This document shows, piece after piece, positions 1-7,635 of a stretch of DNA of 64,000 nt. Every line of letters begins with the position of its first letter. Position 1 is the stretch's first letter. Origin of the DNA: JAIQFF01 sp963788505. Its GTDB lineage: Bacteria; Acidobacteriota; Terriglobia; Terriglobales; Acidobacteriaceae. The stretch spans positions 1-64,000 of the forward strand of contig CAWBGY010000006.1 of assembly GCA_963788505.1 (NCBI GenBank), read 5' to 3'. The notes under the pieces were generated by a model. That model was not told the origin of the DNA, did not search any database, and saw only the letters and a program-made list of their open reading frames with translations. Both the position numbers and the translations under genes were made by a program.

Positions 1-146
1 CCACGTTCCGTGCCAACCCATGCGGTCAGGACCTCGGAAAAAGCATAGACTGACCGTCCTTCACGAGTGACCGGCATTCCCGATTTCTGCCAGCGTTGAG
101 CCACAGAGACGGTCTGGCCCAGGAATGCCGCGATCTCGCCCCACCC
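1..146 (-). pseudogene. Remnant of a helix-turn-helix (MerR/excisionase-like) gene, runs off the left edge
   Basis: Reading the minus strand from about 146 down to 1 gives an open frame with the motif EIAAFLGQTVSVAQRW, followed by a 'GMPV.R' turn and a conserved 'LTAWVGTE' end. This is the layout of the HTH domain that opens several acidobacterial regulators, with a recognition helix around the QRW residues. There is no start codon or ribosome site. The frame begins abruptly where the neighbouring PilZ-like fragment stops, so the 5' end seems lost by fusion or deletion. The rest of the gene lies outside the window. Family assignment is from motif memory only. Confidence 0.5.
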
Positions 147-313
147 ACTTCAAGAGGTTTCGCGAGGACAAACAATCCACCGGTGGTTGAGAGCAGTTGC
201 AGTTTTGCTCGAGCGGTCCCACTAGCTTCCGAACGAGTCGCGACCAGAATTGATCCACCAAACTCTACGCGCGCCGCTCGCTTGGCTGAGTTCGGCTGGG
301 GAAAATGTGTCAT
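145..313 (-). pseudogene. PilZ-like domain fragment, 3'-truncated
   Basis: From an ATG at 313 the minus strand encodes about 56 residues that start like acidobacterial PilZ-type proteins: a basic N-terminus 'AKRAARVEFGG' and the motif LSTTGGLFVLAKPL, which corresponds to the D/N-x-S-x-x-G-x turn and following strand of a c-di-GMP-binding PilZ barrel. Homology stops at about 146, where another reading frame with an HTH domain starts. The second half of the barrel is therefore missing. The same frame continues to position 26 as meaningless sequence. It is probably a dead fragment. The start is uncertain because the ribosome site is weak. Confidence 0.5.
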
Positions 314-592
314 AGCTGCGACTATGTCACCTCGGGCCGCTGTACACGATATTGCCCAATTACTTGGCCAGCCGCGAGCCAACCTGCAGGCGTGTGCCGT
401 CGAAACACTCTTCGAGACTTATGTGGGCAAAGCCCTTCGAAGATCCTGAGACCTGAGCGCAGCCTGCGCGGAATCCATCAAAACAGGCTCAAACCGCCGC
501 GATTGACCCGGGCCCCTTGCTTAGTGCTTGTAAGCGGCAGCGGCAGATGATATTTACGATCCAGGGCCCGTTCGCCATCAAGGGAGGAACTA

Positions 593-1894
593 ATGAAACT
601 CCCGCTGGCTGTAGCACTTCTTGCTGTTGCTCTCCCTTTCGCCAGCCCACAGAATTCGGAAGCTCCTACTGGATTCGATAACAAGAGTAATGGCCTGGTA
701 GATGACATGACCCATCAGGTCGATCAAGATCGGTTCGATGAAACTGAGGGTGTGAGCGATGGCCTTGGGCCCCTCTACAATGCGCAATCCTGCCGGGAAT
801 GTCACCAGAACCCAACTTCGGGTGGAACGAGCCAGATGACGGAGCTACGCGTCGGCCATCAGGGACCGGACCACCATTTTCACAATCCGGATATCGCGAT
901 CGCGCATGGAACAGAAATCATCTCCGGCCGCACCCTGGTGAATGATCGCGCCATTTGCCCGAACGCCGCGTTTGCTACCACTGAAATTCAGGAGCATGTG
1001 CCCGAGACCGAGTCCATTCGCGCGACACGGGTAGCATTAGGTCTTCTCGGTGACGGTTTTGTAGAAGCCGTCGCCGATCAGACCTTCATTGAACTGGCAC
1101 GTAAGCAGTGCAAGGACACACACCGCAAGATCTGCGGACAGGTTTTGTACGTTCCCATCGTCGAAGCCCCGGGAGAAACCGGCGTTGGGAGATTCGGCTG
1201 GAAGGATCAGCATGCAAGCCTGATATCGTTCTCAGGAGATGCTTACCTGAATGAAATGGGCATCACAACCCGCCTGTTCCCCAACGAGGTGACCATGCTG
1301 TGCAATACTGCTCCCGAACCCAACGACCTGCCCGGCCCTGACGGGCTCGACGATATTGATCACTTTGCCCGCTTCATCCGGGCCTCGAAGGCGCCTGCAC
1401 GCGACTCGCAGCTGGCGCAAACCTCGAAAGCGGAGAGAGGGTCCGAGTTATTTAATAAGATTGGCTGTGCCACCTGCCATGTGCGCACATTGACCACTGC
1501 GCCCGCTGGGACGAAGGCCAACGGGGGCACATTTACGATTCCGGAAGCGCTCGGACGGAAAACGTTCTACCCATTCTCAGATTTTCTTTTGCACAACATA
1601 GGAACCGGCGACGGGATCGCCGTGCCTATGCAGGAACACTATGGGCGAAATATGTATCAGATCACATGGAAGAACTTTTCGCCTGACGATTTCCAAGCTG
1701 CCCAAAACAAAATACGGACGGCGCCCTTGTGGGGCGTTCGCTTCCGCAATCGGTTGATGCATGACGGAACATCGTCCACGCTACGAGATGCAGTACTGCG
1801 ACATAGCGGAGAAGCGGGCGACGTGAATCATCGCTTTCAGCGACTGTCTCAGAGCGATCAAGAGGCCGTCCTCGAATTCCTAAGTTCTCTATAA
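593..1894 (+). CDS. Di-heme oxidoreductase / putative peroxidase (DUF1111-type)
   Basis: A secreted or periplasmic c-type cytochrome of 433 residues. The N-terminus is a signal peptide (Lys then a hydrophobic stretch to about residue 18). Two heme-attachment motifs are visible: C67-R-E-C-H71 and C292-A-T-C-H296. The spacing and the tail 'MHDGTSSTLRDAVLRHSGEA' fit the di-heme 'thiol oxidoreductase' family related to MauG/cytochrome c peroxidase. Such proteins move electrons, often to peroxide; the exact substrate is unknown. A good ribosome site (AGGGAGG) precedes the ATG at 593. It stands alone, with a short hairpin (1903-1917) after the stop. Confidence 0.85.
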   Translation: MKLPLAVALLAVALPFASPQNSEAPTGFDNKSNGLVDDMTHQVDQDRFDETEGVSDGLGPLYNAQSCRECHQNPTSGGTSQMTELRVGHQGPDHHFHNPDIAIAHGTEIISGRTLVNDRAICPNAAFATTEIQEHVPETESIRATRVALGLLGDGFVEAVADQTFIELARKQCKDTHRKICGQVLYVPIVEAPGETGVGRFGWKDQHASLISFSGDAYLNEMGITTRLFPNEVTMLCNTAPEPNDLPGPDGLDDIDHFARFIRASKAPARDSQLAQTSKAERGSELFNKIGCATCHVRTLTTAPAGTKANGGTFTIPEALGRKTFYPFSDFLLHNIGTGDGIAVPMQEHYGRNMYQITWKNFSPDDFQAAQNKIRTAPLWGVRFRNRLMHDGTSSTLRDAVLRHSGEAGDVNHRFQRLSQSDQEAVLEFLSSL

Positions 1895-2428
1895 AGTGTC
1901 GCTCCGCTGGCAGCGGAACTCAGCCTTTTAGGTATCCGCGGTTCTACGGAAGTGTGCCGGCACGTCCCGCTCTAGCTTCTGCTCGGCTGGCACCTCTCCA
2001 TCAAGAGAGCGGATACATTACGCAGACTTTTCGTTCGGCCTCTCCCCAATTCCCGCGAAGCGGACCCTACATTTCGCAACAAGATTCCTTCGTTGCAAAA
2101 CGATGATGCACTCGCGTTATTCGAAAGGGGGAGGGACCTGCTGCCCGGGTATCAAACCGCGGTCAGTTTTGAGTCGGAGGAATGTGTAATCGAGGATAGA
2201 CGCAGCCAAGCCGACGGTTTTGCAGTCGCGTCCTCGTCGCGACGAGAACCCGGACGTGGCCGAGAACCGTGCGGAGTGGATACTTGGAGAGTGTTTGACA
2301 ACGGTGGCGCACAAGCCTAGCATTGAAATTGAGCAAGCCACGTTTTCTTACTCATTTCAGGTTCCCTGAACTAAGTCAGCCCATCTGAAGTTCTCCTTCT
2401 TAGATTGCCTAACCGATGGAGGTTGATC
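1895..2428. other. Intergenic stretch with no supported gene
   Basis: About 530 bases. Open frames at 2093-2320 (+) and 2117-2341 (-) have no recognisable motif and no ribosome site. A six-pair hairpin TCCGCT/AGCGGA at 1903-1917 sits just after the cytochrome stop but lacks a clean T-run. Nothing else is visible. Confidence 0.5.
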
Positions 2429-2749
2429 ATGTTTGCTCGCAATGTCTCTATTCACTTGAAATCCAATATGCTTTCTGATTACTCACGAACATTTGAGAAG
2501 GAAGTCCTTCCTTTGCTACGTAAGCAAAATGGTTTTAAGGACGAAGTCACCTTTTCGAGTCTTGGCGATACGGAGGTCACTGCAATCAGTCTGTGGGACA
2601 ACAAAGCCAATGCAGAGGCTTACAGCACCAAAGCCTATCCAGAAGTGTTGAAGACTTTGGCGAGATTTATCGAGGGAACACCCAAGGTACAGACCGGTGA
2701 GGTTGTCAACTCGACCTTCCACAAGATTTCCGCTGCCGTAGCAGTGTAA
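2429..2749 (+). CDS. ABM-like dimeric alpha/beta-barrel protein
   Basis: 106 residues from an ATG at 2429 with a GGAGGT ribosome site seven bases upstream; the frame is open back to a TTG at 2405, but the ribosome site decides the start. The protein has an N-terminal strand (MFARNVSIHLK), a helix 'YSRTFEKEVLPLLRKQNGF', a 'ISLWDNKANAEAYS' turn and a last amphipathic helix. This is the fold order of the antibiotic-biosynthesis-monooxygenase (ABM) family of small dimeric barrels. No catalytic residues can be assigned, so it may be a monooxygenase, a heme-binding protein or simply a stress protein. A strong terminator follows it. Confidence 0.65.
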   Translation: MFARNVSIHLKSNMLSDYSRTFEKEVLPLLRKQNGFKDEVTFSSLGDTEVTAISLWDNKANAEAYSTKAYPEVLKTLARFIEGTPKVQTGEVVNSTFHKISAAVAV

Positions 2750-2769
2750 AGGCTTTGGAGCTGTTCGCA

Positions 2770-2808
2770 CGAGAGGGCGGATCTAACTCCGCCTTCTCGG
2801 TCTTTTCT
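2770..2808 (+). terminator. Rho-independent terminator after the ABM-like gene
   Basis: Stem CGAGAGGGCGGA (2770-2781) pairs with TCCGCCTTCTCG (2788-2799) with one G-U pair and a six-base loop, followed by GTCTTTTCT. It ends the 2429-2749 gene. Confidence 0.85.
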
Positions 2809-2850
2809 CTGTCGTTCAGATCTCCTGATGCCAAACGAAGGAGACGCATT

Positions 2851-3090
2851 ATGAGTACCGGTATTTGTAAATCCCCAAACAGCAGATATTGGAGAGCGCT
2901 TTACAACGCTGCCATCTCCGAGATTGGTAATGGCAAACTACCGCAGCGCATCGCAGAAGCAGAGAAGGCGGTTGTGCTAAGGGCGCGGGAGTTGTTTCAG
3001 GCTGCCGACGACAACGGCGAAGAGAAAGAGGCTCTACAGGATGCGATGTATGCTTTGCACGCTTTAGGAAGCAACTGTCAGATGCAGTAG
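2851..3090 (+). CDS. Small conserved helical protein of unknown function
   Basis: 79 residues from the ATG at 2851, with AAGGAG seven bases upstream. An open frame extends back to 2755 but crosses the preceding terminator, so the later start is chosen. The sequence is alpha-helical: 'RYWRALYNAAISEI', then 'LPQRIAEAEKAVVLRARELF', then 'EEKEALQDAMYALHAL'. I recall similar short proteins with an 'RIAEAE.A...RARELF' core in many Acidobacteria, with no assigned function. No membrane segment or catalytic motif is visible. Confidence 0.7.
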   Translation: MSTGICKSPNSRYWRALYNAAISEIGNGKLPQRIAEAEKAVVLRARELFQAADDNGEEKEALQDAMYALHALGSNCQMQ

Positions 3091-3269
3091 GGGCTTGCCC
3101 AGAATCTCAAGAACGGGGGCGAGTGGCTCCCCCTGATTCGCTCTCATTCGCCACCCTTATGGGAAAACGCTACCCGAATCGCGTTGCTATTGCTGATGCC
3201 GAAGACTAGCCTTAAAGGAGCATCTTTCGCATCTCTTAATTGCTCGAAATTGTTAGTGGAGGTGACCTA

Positions 3270-3548
3270 ATGACTCAGGGAATGGAATGGCTGCTGATTG
3301 CGTGGGGCGTTGTGACTGGAATTCTCCTCATCCTCCTCTTCTATCGCAGTACCCTGACTAGGCAAGAGGACGACCAGCTTTTCATTGACGAGTCTTCCTC
3401 ATCAAGGGCAACGGAACAAAGCCAACTGATCGCCAAGGTGAACAAGATAAATCCGCTCTTGAAACTGGTAGGCACAACTTCGGGCCTGATGATCTTGGCA
3501 ATCGCGGGTTGGGCTGTCTACCTTGGATTGAACTCGGTACAGCCGTAA
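3270..3548 (+). CDS. Small two-pass membrane protein, unknown function
   Basis: 92 residues from the ATG at 3270 (GGAGG five to nine bases upstream). Two hydrophobic helices are visible, at about residues 7-25 (LLIAWGVVTGILLILLF) and 66-86 (SGLMILAIAGWAVYLGL). They are separated by a polar, acidic and serine-rich loop. No family is recognised. It follows the 79-residue helical gene in the same direction at a distance of about 180 bases, so co-transcription is possible but not shown. Confidence 0.6.
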   Translation: MTQGMEWLLIAWGVVTGILLILLFYRSTLTRQEDDQLFIDESSSSRATEQSQLIAKVNKINPLLKLVGTTSGLMILAIAGWAVYLGLNSVQP

Positions 3549-3606
3549 AGTCCAAGCGCTCCAAGAAGTAGAACGATTGTCGTGAGGGGCTGGGCGTGGT
3601 CGCACC

Positions 3607-3646
3607 TAAATAGAGAAATGCCCGAAATCCTTTCGGATAACGGGCA
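3607..3646 (-). terminator. Terminator of the cold-shock gene
   Basis: On the minus strand TGCCCGTTATCC, a GAAA tetraloop and GGATTTCGGGCA (3646-3619) form a stem interrupted by a T-T internal loop, followed by TTTCTCTATTT. It lies 15 bases past the cold-shock stop codon and between convergent genes. Confidence 0.8.
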
Positions 3647-3660
3647 CGCTTGGTTGTCGC

Positions 3661-3861
3661 TTAGACTGCCTGAACGTTCTCGGCCTGCCAGCCTTTCGGG
3701 CCTTTGGTTACCTCAAACTGCACAGCTTGCCCTTCTTGCAGACTGCGAAAGCCGCCTGCCTGAATAGCGGAGAAATGCACGAAGACATCCTCTCCAGTTT
3801 GACGGCTGATAAAGCCGTAGCCTTTGGCGTCGTTAAACCACTTTACTGTTCCTTGTTCCAT
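3661..3861 (-). CDS. Cold-shock domain protein (CspA family)
   Basis: 66 residues, the normal length of a single cold-shock domain. RNP1 is seen as KGYGFI and RNP2 as VFVHF, with the typical N-terminus 'GTVKWFNDAKGYGFI' and end 'GPKGWQAENV'. It binds single-stranded RNA/DNA and melts RNA structure in the cytoplasm. The start is placed at the ATG at 3861 (AGGA about seven bases upstream) rather than at the upstream ATG at 3879, because family members begin at this methionine. Whether it is cold-induced cannot be told from sequence. Confidence 0.93.
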   Translation of the reverse strand: MEQGTVKWFNDAKGYGFISRQTGEDVFVHFSAIQAGGFRSLQEGQAVQFEVTKGPKGWQAENVQAV

Positions 3862-4040
3862 TGATATTCCTATTTTCATGTTTGATTTTCGGCTGAGCAG
3901 AGTCGCTACGAGGTGAGAAGGGCTTACGCTGGTTGGCGGAACCGGTTTTCAACTGCGGGTGAATCAAACTTAGCTGATAACCGTTGGATGCTTCTCCCCA
4001 AGAAACGACTCACAAATCCCAGCCCGTCACGAATTGTACT

Positions 4041-4367
4041 TCAAGCCGCTTTCTTTTCCCGCCTGACCTTGGCCCACCTCGCCACCTGTGCTGCTGCGAT
4101 CTTTCGCCGAACCGAGGCCGACATCGTTCGTTTGACCGGCTTCGCGGCAGTCACTTTGTTCCCCTTGACTTTCGCCCAGCGAGCTCTCTGAGCAGCAGCG
4201 ATGCTTGCCCGTCCCTTGGCTGACAACTTCCGTCGAGGTTTGCTTCCGTTGCTGCCCCGGTAGACGCCCGCAAATGCCTCCAGTGCTGCGTTCAATCCAG
4301 ACAGCTGTTGGTGTAGTCGATCACGTTCCTTGCTCAACTGCTTCACAATCCCAGATAAGTTCGTCAA
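4041..4367 (-). CDS. Lys/Arg/Ala-rich protein with a repeated 'IAAAQ.ARWAK' motif
   Basis: 108 residues. The N-terminal half is a leucine-heptad helix (IVKQLSKERDRLHQQLSGL) that could dimerise. The C-terminal half is very basic and carries the same motif twice, 'GRASIAAAQRARWAKVKG' and 'RRKIAAAQVARWAKVRR'. The repeat resembles small nucleic-acid-binding tails seen in acidobacterial and planctomycete hypothetical proteins. A DNA- or RNA-binding role is an inference from charge alone. It lies just downstream of a degenerate HGGxSTG gene on the same strand, with which it may once have formed a unit. Confidence 0.6.
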   Translation of the reverse strand: MTNLSGIVKQLSKERDRLHQQLSGLNAALEAFAGVYRGSNGSKPRRKLSAKGRASIAAAQRARWAKVKGNKVTAAKPVKRTMSASVRRKIAAAQVARWAKVRREKKAA

Positions 4368-4561
4368 TGTTGGGTTCCCCCTAGGATGCGAATTGTAGCA
4401 GAGGGGGACAGACGGTCAGTTTCCCAGACCGGCGCAGGAGGCCGCTGGGGCCGGGCGGCCTTAGCGGCCTCCATCCCGCTTTCTCGCGAACCCAGACTCC
4501 GTAAACGGCGGAAGCCGAGCACCCTCAACCGAACTGCGAGATGAACCCATGAACCCTGAGG

Positions 4562-4760
4562 CCGCAAGAGCTCCCGACTTTGGCTCAGCAGCTCACGCAC
4601 ACGCTTTTGCTCCGCTCGGGCCGCGGCGGAGTAAAGTCCATGTTTCCAGCGCGCCCACGGCGAGCGCGCCAGACCCTCGACGGTGCGGCGGTCTTGTACT
4701 GGCACCGCCGTGCATACGGCATCGTTATGTGAAATGCGCATGTAGGCGCTTCGAACTCTC
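4562..4760 (-). pseudogene. HGGxSTG-type gene, copy 1, frameshifted
   Basis: In one minus-strand frame 'RCRMHGGASTRPP' can be read at about 4755-4715. In another frame the protein continues as 'VEGLARSPWARWKHGLYS' and 'RVRELLSQSRELL'. Joined, they match the HGGxSTG (HGG-x-S-x-GP) family, which normally reads CRMHGG-x-STGPRT-x-EGLARSR-x-ARWKHG. A stop codon lies before RCRM, and the frame changes after HGGAST. The open frame at 4364-4741 is therefore only half of a broken gene and then reads through unrelated sequence. Function of the family is unknown; it often sits near mobile or phage-like genes. Confidence 0.65.
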
Positions 4761-4852
4761 GTTCATCAGCGCCCCAATCGCGTTTCATCTGTTTGAAAAA
4801 CCATGACTAGTGATTGGCAGTTCCGGCGCGCCGATCGGCGCTTATCGGCAGT

Positions 4853-4900
4853 TTGACAGAAGTCTCATAATCATCTATGCTTGTAAGCTGATATATGCTT
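4853..4900 (+). promoter_or_regulatory. Promoter and likely operator of the toxin-antitoxin pair
   Basis: TTGACA at 4853-4858 and TATGCT at 4876-4881 are 17 bases apart, a near-ideal housekeeping promoter. The -10 box overlaps the palindrome GCTTgtAAGC (4879-4888). TATGCTT occurs twice, at 4876 and 4894. RHH antitoxins usually repress their own promoter by binding such repeats, so self-repression is inferred. The predicted leader is only about 15 bases, with no good ribosome site. Confidence 0.6.
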
Positions 4901-4902
4901 AT

Positions 4903-5190
4903 ATGACTAAGAACGCCACGTCCGAGCCAGAAACCACCCGTCTGACCATTACTTGGTCTAAAGAGGCCGATCATGCCTTACGTTCCTTCCTGGGCGCTCA
5001 GGGCATGAAAAAGGGCGACCTCTCGAAATTCATCGAAGAAGCCGTTCGCTGGCGCATCTTCCACCAGACCGTCCGCGAAGCCCGCGAAGCTTTCGCCGAC
5101 GTTTCCCCGGACAAGCTCCAGAAGATGATCGATGAGGTTGTCGAAGACCTCCGCGCGAAACACTACCGGGAACGCGCCAAACGGTCCTGA
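4903..5190 (+). CDS. Antitoxin, ribbon-helix-helix (XACb0070-like)
   Basis: 95 residues from the ATG at 4903; the frame extends upstream to 4810 but that part covers the promoter. 'TRLTITWSKEADHALRSFL' gives the RHH beta-strand and first helix, and 'KKGDLSKFIEEAVRWRIF' the second. The acidic helical tail (residues 50-95) would bind and block the toxin. The stop overlaps the toxin start by one base (TGATG), so translation is coupled and the antitoxin is made first. Expected role: autorepressor and inhibitor of the PIN nuclease. Confidence 0.85.
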   Translation: MTKNATSEPETTRLTITWSKEADHALRSFLGAQGMKKGDLSKFIEEAVRWRIFHQTVREAREAFADVSPDKLQKMIDEVVEDLRAKHYRERAKRS

Positions 5191-5630
5191 TGCGCCTTAT
5201 CCTCGACACCAACATCCTGCTCTCCGCCTTTCTCTCGCCCCTGGGCGCGCCGGCCAAGTTGCTCGACGCCTGGGAGCGCAAGACGTTCACGCTCGTGGCC
5301 TGTGACGCGCTAATTGCGGAACTCAGCGACTTCGCCGGCCGGCCGTTCTTCCGTGCTAGGCTTCGCGCCAGTGCAGCTGAGCTGCTGGCCGCTGGCCTTC
5401 GTGACTTTTCGTTTTTTTGCCAGAATTTGCCTTCCGGCCCGATCGCTCCCGACCCCAAGGACAGCTATCTGCTCGCGCTGGCTGAAGCCAGCCAGGCCGA
5501 GTTTCTGGTAACCGGCGACAAGCAACTTCTCTCCCTGAAACAGCACCAATCCACCCGGATTATTACCCCCGCCGCGATGGTCGAGCTCCTGCAGGAAGCT
5601 GCGAGCGGCGGGCAACGGGAGGACAAGTGA
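5190..5630 (+). CDS. PIN-domain toxin (putative TA toxin, PIN family)
   Basis: 146 residues, the normal size. The N-terminal 'MRLILDTNILLSAFLS' carries the first PIN aspartate (D6) and N8; later acidic residues 'IAELSDF' (E/D), 'PDPKDSYLLALAE' and 'FLVTGDKQLL' complete the metal-binding pocket of a Mg-dependent RNase. All four usual acidic positions appear present, so the toxin looks intact. It is directly coupled to the RHH antitoxin. The target RNA is unknown. Confidence 0.88.
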   Translation: MRLILDTNILLSAFLSPLGAPAKLLDAWERKTFTLVACDALIAELSDFAGRPFFRARLRASAAELLAAGLRDFSFFCQNLPSGPIAPDPKDSYLLALAEASQAEFLVTGDKQLLSLKQHQSTRIITPAAMVELLQEAASGGQREDK

Positions 5631-5657
5631 GGTGATGGCCACCGTACCGCCGCCGGT

Positions 5658-5900
5658 TCAGCCGGCTTGCATTTGTTTCAAGAGCTCCCGATTTTGGGTC
5701 AGCAGCTCACTCACCCGCTTTCGCGCCGCCAGGGCTTCAACAGAATAAAGCCCATGTTTCCAGCGCGCCCGCCGAGAGCGTGCCAACGCTTCGGGCGGTG
5801 CGCTGTCCCGTACTGGGATCGCCCTACATGCGGCACCTTCCGTTTGCAATCGCCGGGGACTGACATGCGGTGCCTCGGCGGGTCTTGGCTGCGCACCTGA
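5658..5900 (-). pseudogene. HGGxSTG-type gene, copy 2, with a stop and a frameshift
   Basis: One minus frame reads 'RCAAKTRRGTACQSPAIANG' then CRM and a stop (TAG) exactly where the family has the His of HGG. The same frame continues 'GDPSTGQRTA' past the stop. After a shift, another frame gives 'ALARSRRARWKHGLYSVEAL' and 'RVSELLTQNRELLKQMQAG' with a natural stop at 5658. The two HGGxSTG remnants (this and 4562-4760) are clearly related and share the WKHGLYS core. This one lies back to back with the HNH unit that follows. Confidence 0.7.
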
Positions 5901-6328
5901 GTGCGCGGTTCGGCTCGCGGTGCCTTGAACCTTCGTCCTGGCACCCACGTGCGCAATCACTGGATAATTGCCGGCGGTTCCTTCTGAAACACAAGGCACG
6001 GTCCCTGCCGAAGGACCAGTTCAAGCGCGAGGTAGAGAAGGAACTGACGGGGCGGGACACGGAACCGTGGGAGATTATTCACTTCAAGCTGTACAAGACC
6101 CAGATTCCGGTGGTTGAGCAGGCGATTGAGACGGCGGCTCTGATGCTGGGAACAGACAAGTCCCGAGGTTACTGTCTGGAGATGATCTGCGCGGACTTTC
6201 TGGCGGGGGCAAACCTCGAAAATGAGGACCCGACGGCGCTCTTGCAGTCCGTGTCGAGGTTCTTCAAATTCCTCCCTGGCGAACAGCGGCAGGCTTTTCT
6301 GCTCGAAGCGACCGAGAAAGCTTCGTGA
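5870..6328 (+). CDS. Unknown helical protein coupled to an HNH endonuclease, 5' end uncertain
   Basis: The reliable part runs from about 5990 to 6328. It starts 'ARSLPKDQFKREVEKELTG' and is helical and acidic. The open frame begins at 5870, but its first 40 codons lie over the antisense HGGxSTG remnant and look non-coding. The stop overlaps the HNH start as GTGA, so the two are translated together. A degraded second copy of the same pair at 7636-7948 also starts its similarity at 'ARSLPKDQFKREV', so both copies may have lost the same upstream part, or this is the true N-terminus. I do not recognise the family. Confidence 0.5.
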   Translation: MPRRVLAAHLSARFGSRCLEPSSWHPRAQSLDNCRRFLLKHKARSLPKDQFKREVEKELTGRDTEPWEIIHFKLYKTQIPVVEQAIETAALMLGTDKSRGYCLEMICADFLAGANLENEDPTALLQSVSRFFKFLPGEQRQAFLLEATEKAS

Positions 6329-6555
6329 AGCGAATTCGACCCAAACGACCGCGCTTGCAGCTTGATCCCGAGCTCTACGAACACCTCCGAAAACAAGTAC
6401 TGAGTCGCGATGGCTGGCAATGCCAAGTCTGTGGCTCCAGGCAAAACCTGCAGGTCCACCACAAGCAACTCCGAAGCCAGCAGGGCGACGATGACGACTC
6501 GAACCTGATCGCCCTGTGCGCCGGCTGTCACGAAGGGCAGCATCGGTCGCGTTGA
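6325..6555 (+). CDS. HNH endonuclease, small
   Basis: 76 residues from a GTG at 6325 that overlaps the previous stop by four bases. The HNH core is complete: C-Q-V-C zinc knuckle, 'LQVHHKQ' with the paired histidines, then 'DSNLIALCAGCHEGQH' with the N, second CxxC and final His. It should bind zinc and cut DNA with a single metal ion. The N-terminus 'KRPRLQLDPELYEHLRKQVL' is typical of small stand-alone HNH proteins. The coupling to the unknown upstream protein suggests the two act together, but the role (defence, mobile element, repair) is not shown by sequence. Confidence 0.82.
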   Translation: MKRIRPKRPRLQLDPELYEHLRKQVLSRDGWQCQVCGSRQNLQVHHKQLRSQQGDDDDSNLIALCAGCHEGQHRSR

Positions 6556-6727
6556 ACAGTCGGCACGGGTCATCGCGCAAGTTGCGGAACCATGCGGCTT
6601 CAACGGTACTCAACTATTGAGCGTACAATTTCATTCAAGATTCACCGCACACTTCGCCCAGTCCGGCAATGGCAGCAGGTCACGCATCAGCCGCAAATAA
6701 CAGACCTAGCTGCCCTCTGGAGGTCCT

Positions 6728-6940
6728 ATGAGCGGAATGCGGAAAGAGCAGCGTGACCAAGCGATCCAGGAAGAACGAAGGGCGCCCTTCGACTTTGCTC
6801 AAGGCAGTCTCCGTTATATGAGGCGAAAGCGCCGTCGCCGCAACCGTCGTTACCTCCTCATTGCCGCATTGGCCATTCTTGGGGTGGGGATCGGTGAGGT
6901 TGTGGTGCTTCTGGCAAACTGGCCCACGTTCGCAAAATAG
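6728..6940 (+). CDS. Small single-pass membrane protein with a repeat-derived segment
   Basis: 70 residues, ATG at 6728 with GGAGGT eight bases upstream. A strongly basic run 'RRKRRRRNRRY' is followed by one membrane helix (LLIAALAILGVGIGEVVVLL), so the basic side should face the cytoplasm. Residues 19-28 (RAPFDFAQGS) are the translation of TTCGACTTTGCTCA, the core of the REP-like repeat seen at 17.4-17.6 kb, so part of the N-terminus appears to come from a repeat insertion. No function can be assigned. Confidence 0.5.
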   Translation: MSGMRKEQRDQAIQEERRAPFDFAQGSLRYMRRKRRRRNRRYLLIAALAILGVGIGEVVVLLANWPTFAK

Positions 6941-7133
6941 AGAATGAAAAGTAGCCGATTAGCGAATTTGCCGCGCACGGCGTTTGACTGCACTGACATG
7001 GCCGAGGAGTGTGGCGGCCGCCTGAGTCATTTGTTCAGCTTGGCAGGTCAGTTCAAAACAACGGACATGGGCGCGCTCTCCGCCGGCCTCACTTGCGTAG
7101 GACCGGTAACCTGTGACGCTCATTAGAGGCATC

Positions 7134-7484
7134 ATGCATGTGAATGTGTTTGACTTCTCGAAACTACTTGCCCAATCAAACGAACGGTATCTTGAATTCG
7201 TGCGTGTTTCTGGATTTAGCGTCGGGATTTATGTGCTGGATGGTGGAGCGCAGGACCATCAGAAGCCCCACTCCGAGGACGAAGTTTACTACGTCGCTAG
7301 CGGACGGGCAAAAATGATGATTAATTCAGATGGAGACAGCAGCACCTTCGATATCTCTCCCGGCACAATCATTTACGTTCCGGCTCAGGTGCATCATTCC
7401 TTCTACGATATTACAGAGCGTCTCGCGCTTCTCGTGTTCTTCGGCCCTGCCGCAGGTTCGGTGATTCGTCCTTCCGCGAAATGA
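7134..7484 (+). CDS. Cupin-fold protein (cupin_2)
   Basis: 116 residues, ATG at 7134 (AGAGG upstream); a GTG at 7113 is possible. The first cupin motif is 'HQKPHSEDEVYYVASGRAKM', in which His, His and Glu are placed to hold a metal. The second motif is around 'PGTIIYVPAQVHHSF'. Length fits a single-domain metal-binding cupin. Members range from dioxygenases to sugar isomerases and simple ligand binders, so the reaction is unknown. It stands alone between decayed HNH units. Confidence 0.8.
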   Translation: MHVNVFDFSKLLAQSNERYLEFVRVSGFSVGIYVLDGGAQDHQKPHSEDEVYYVASGRAKMMINSDGDSSTFDISPGTIIYVPAQVHHSFYDITERLALLVFFGPAAGSVIRPSAK

Positions 7485-7635
7485 AGAACCGGGGATGACC
7501 TACCGGAAATCGGGTCTATTAACGCCGGTTGTCGTATTGAATGCCCGCCTCGACGTCCGCGATGGCCTGGTTGATAAGCCTCAGAGCGGTTACCCGGTGG
7601 CCGCGCGATTGTGCAACCTGGCTGCATACGGCGCG

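Noticed and set aside
4364..4741. Open frame of 125 codons taken as an intact gene
   Set aside because: Only about 40 residues match the HGGxSTG family. Its key HGG motif is in another frame.
5824..5826. In-frame TAG/TGA stops in pseudogenes considered as recoded selenocysteine, given selC nearby
   Set aside because: The stop in the HGGxSTG remnant is TAG, and the other breaks are frameshifts. None falls on a Cys position.
6944..7126. Open frame of 60 codons after the small membrane protein
   Set aside because: No ribosome site, no motif, and codon use unlike that of its neighbours.
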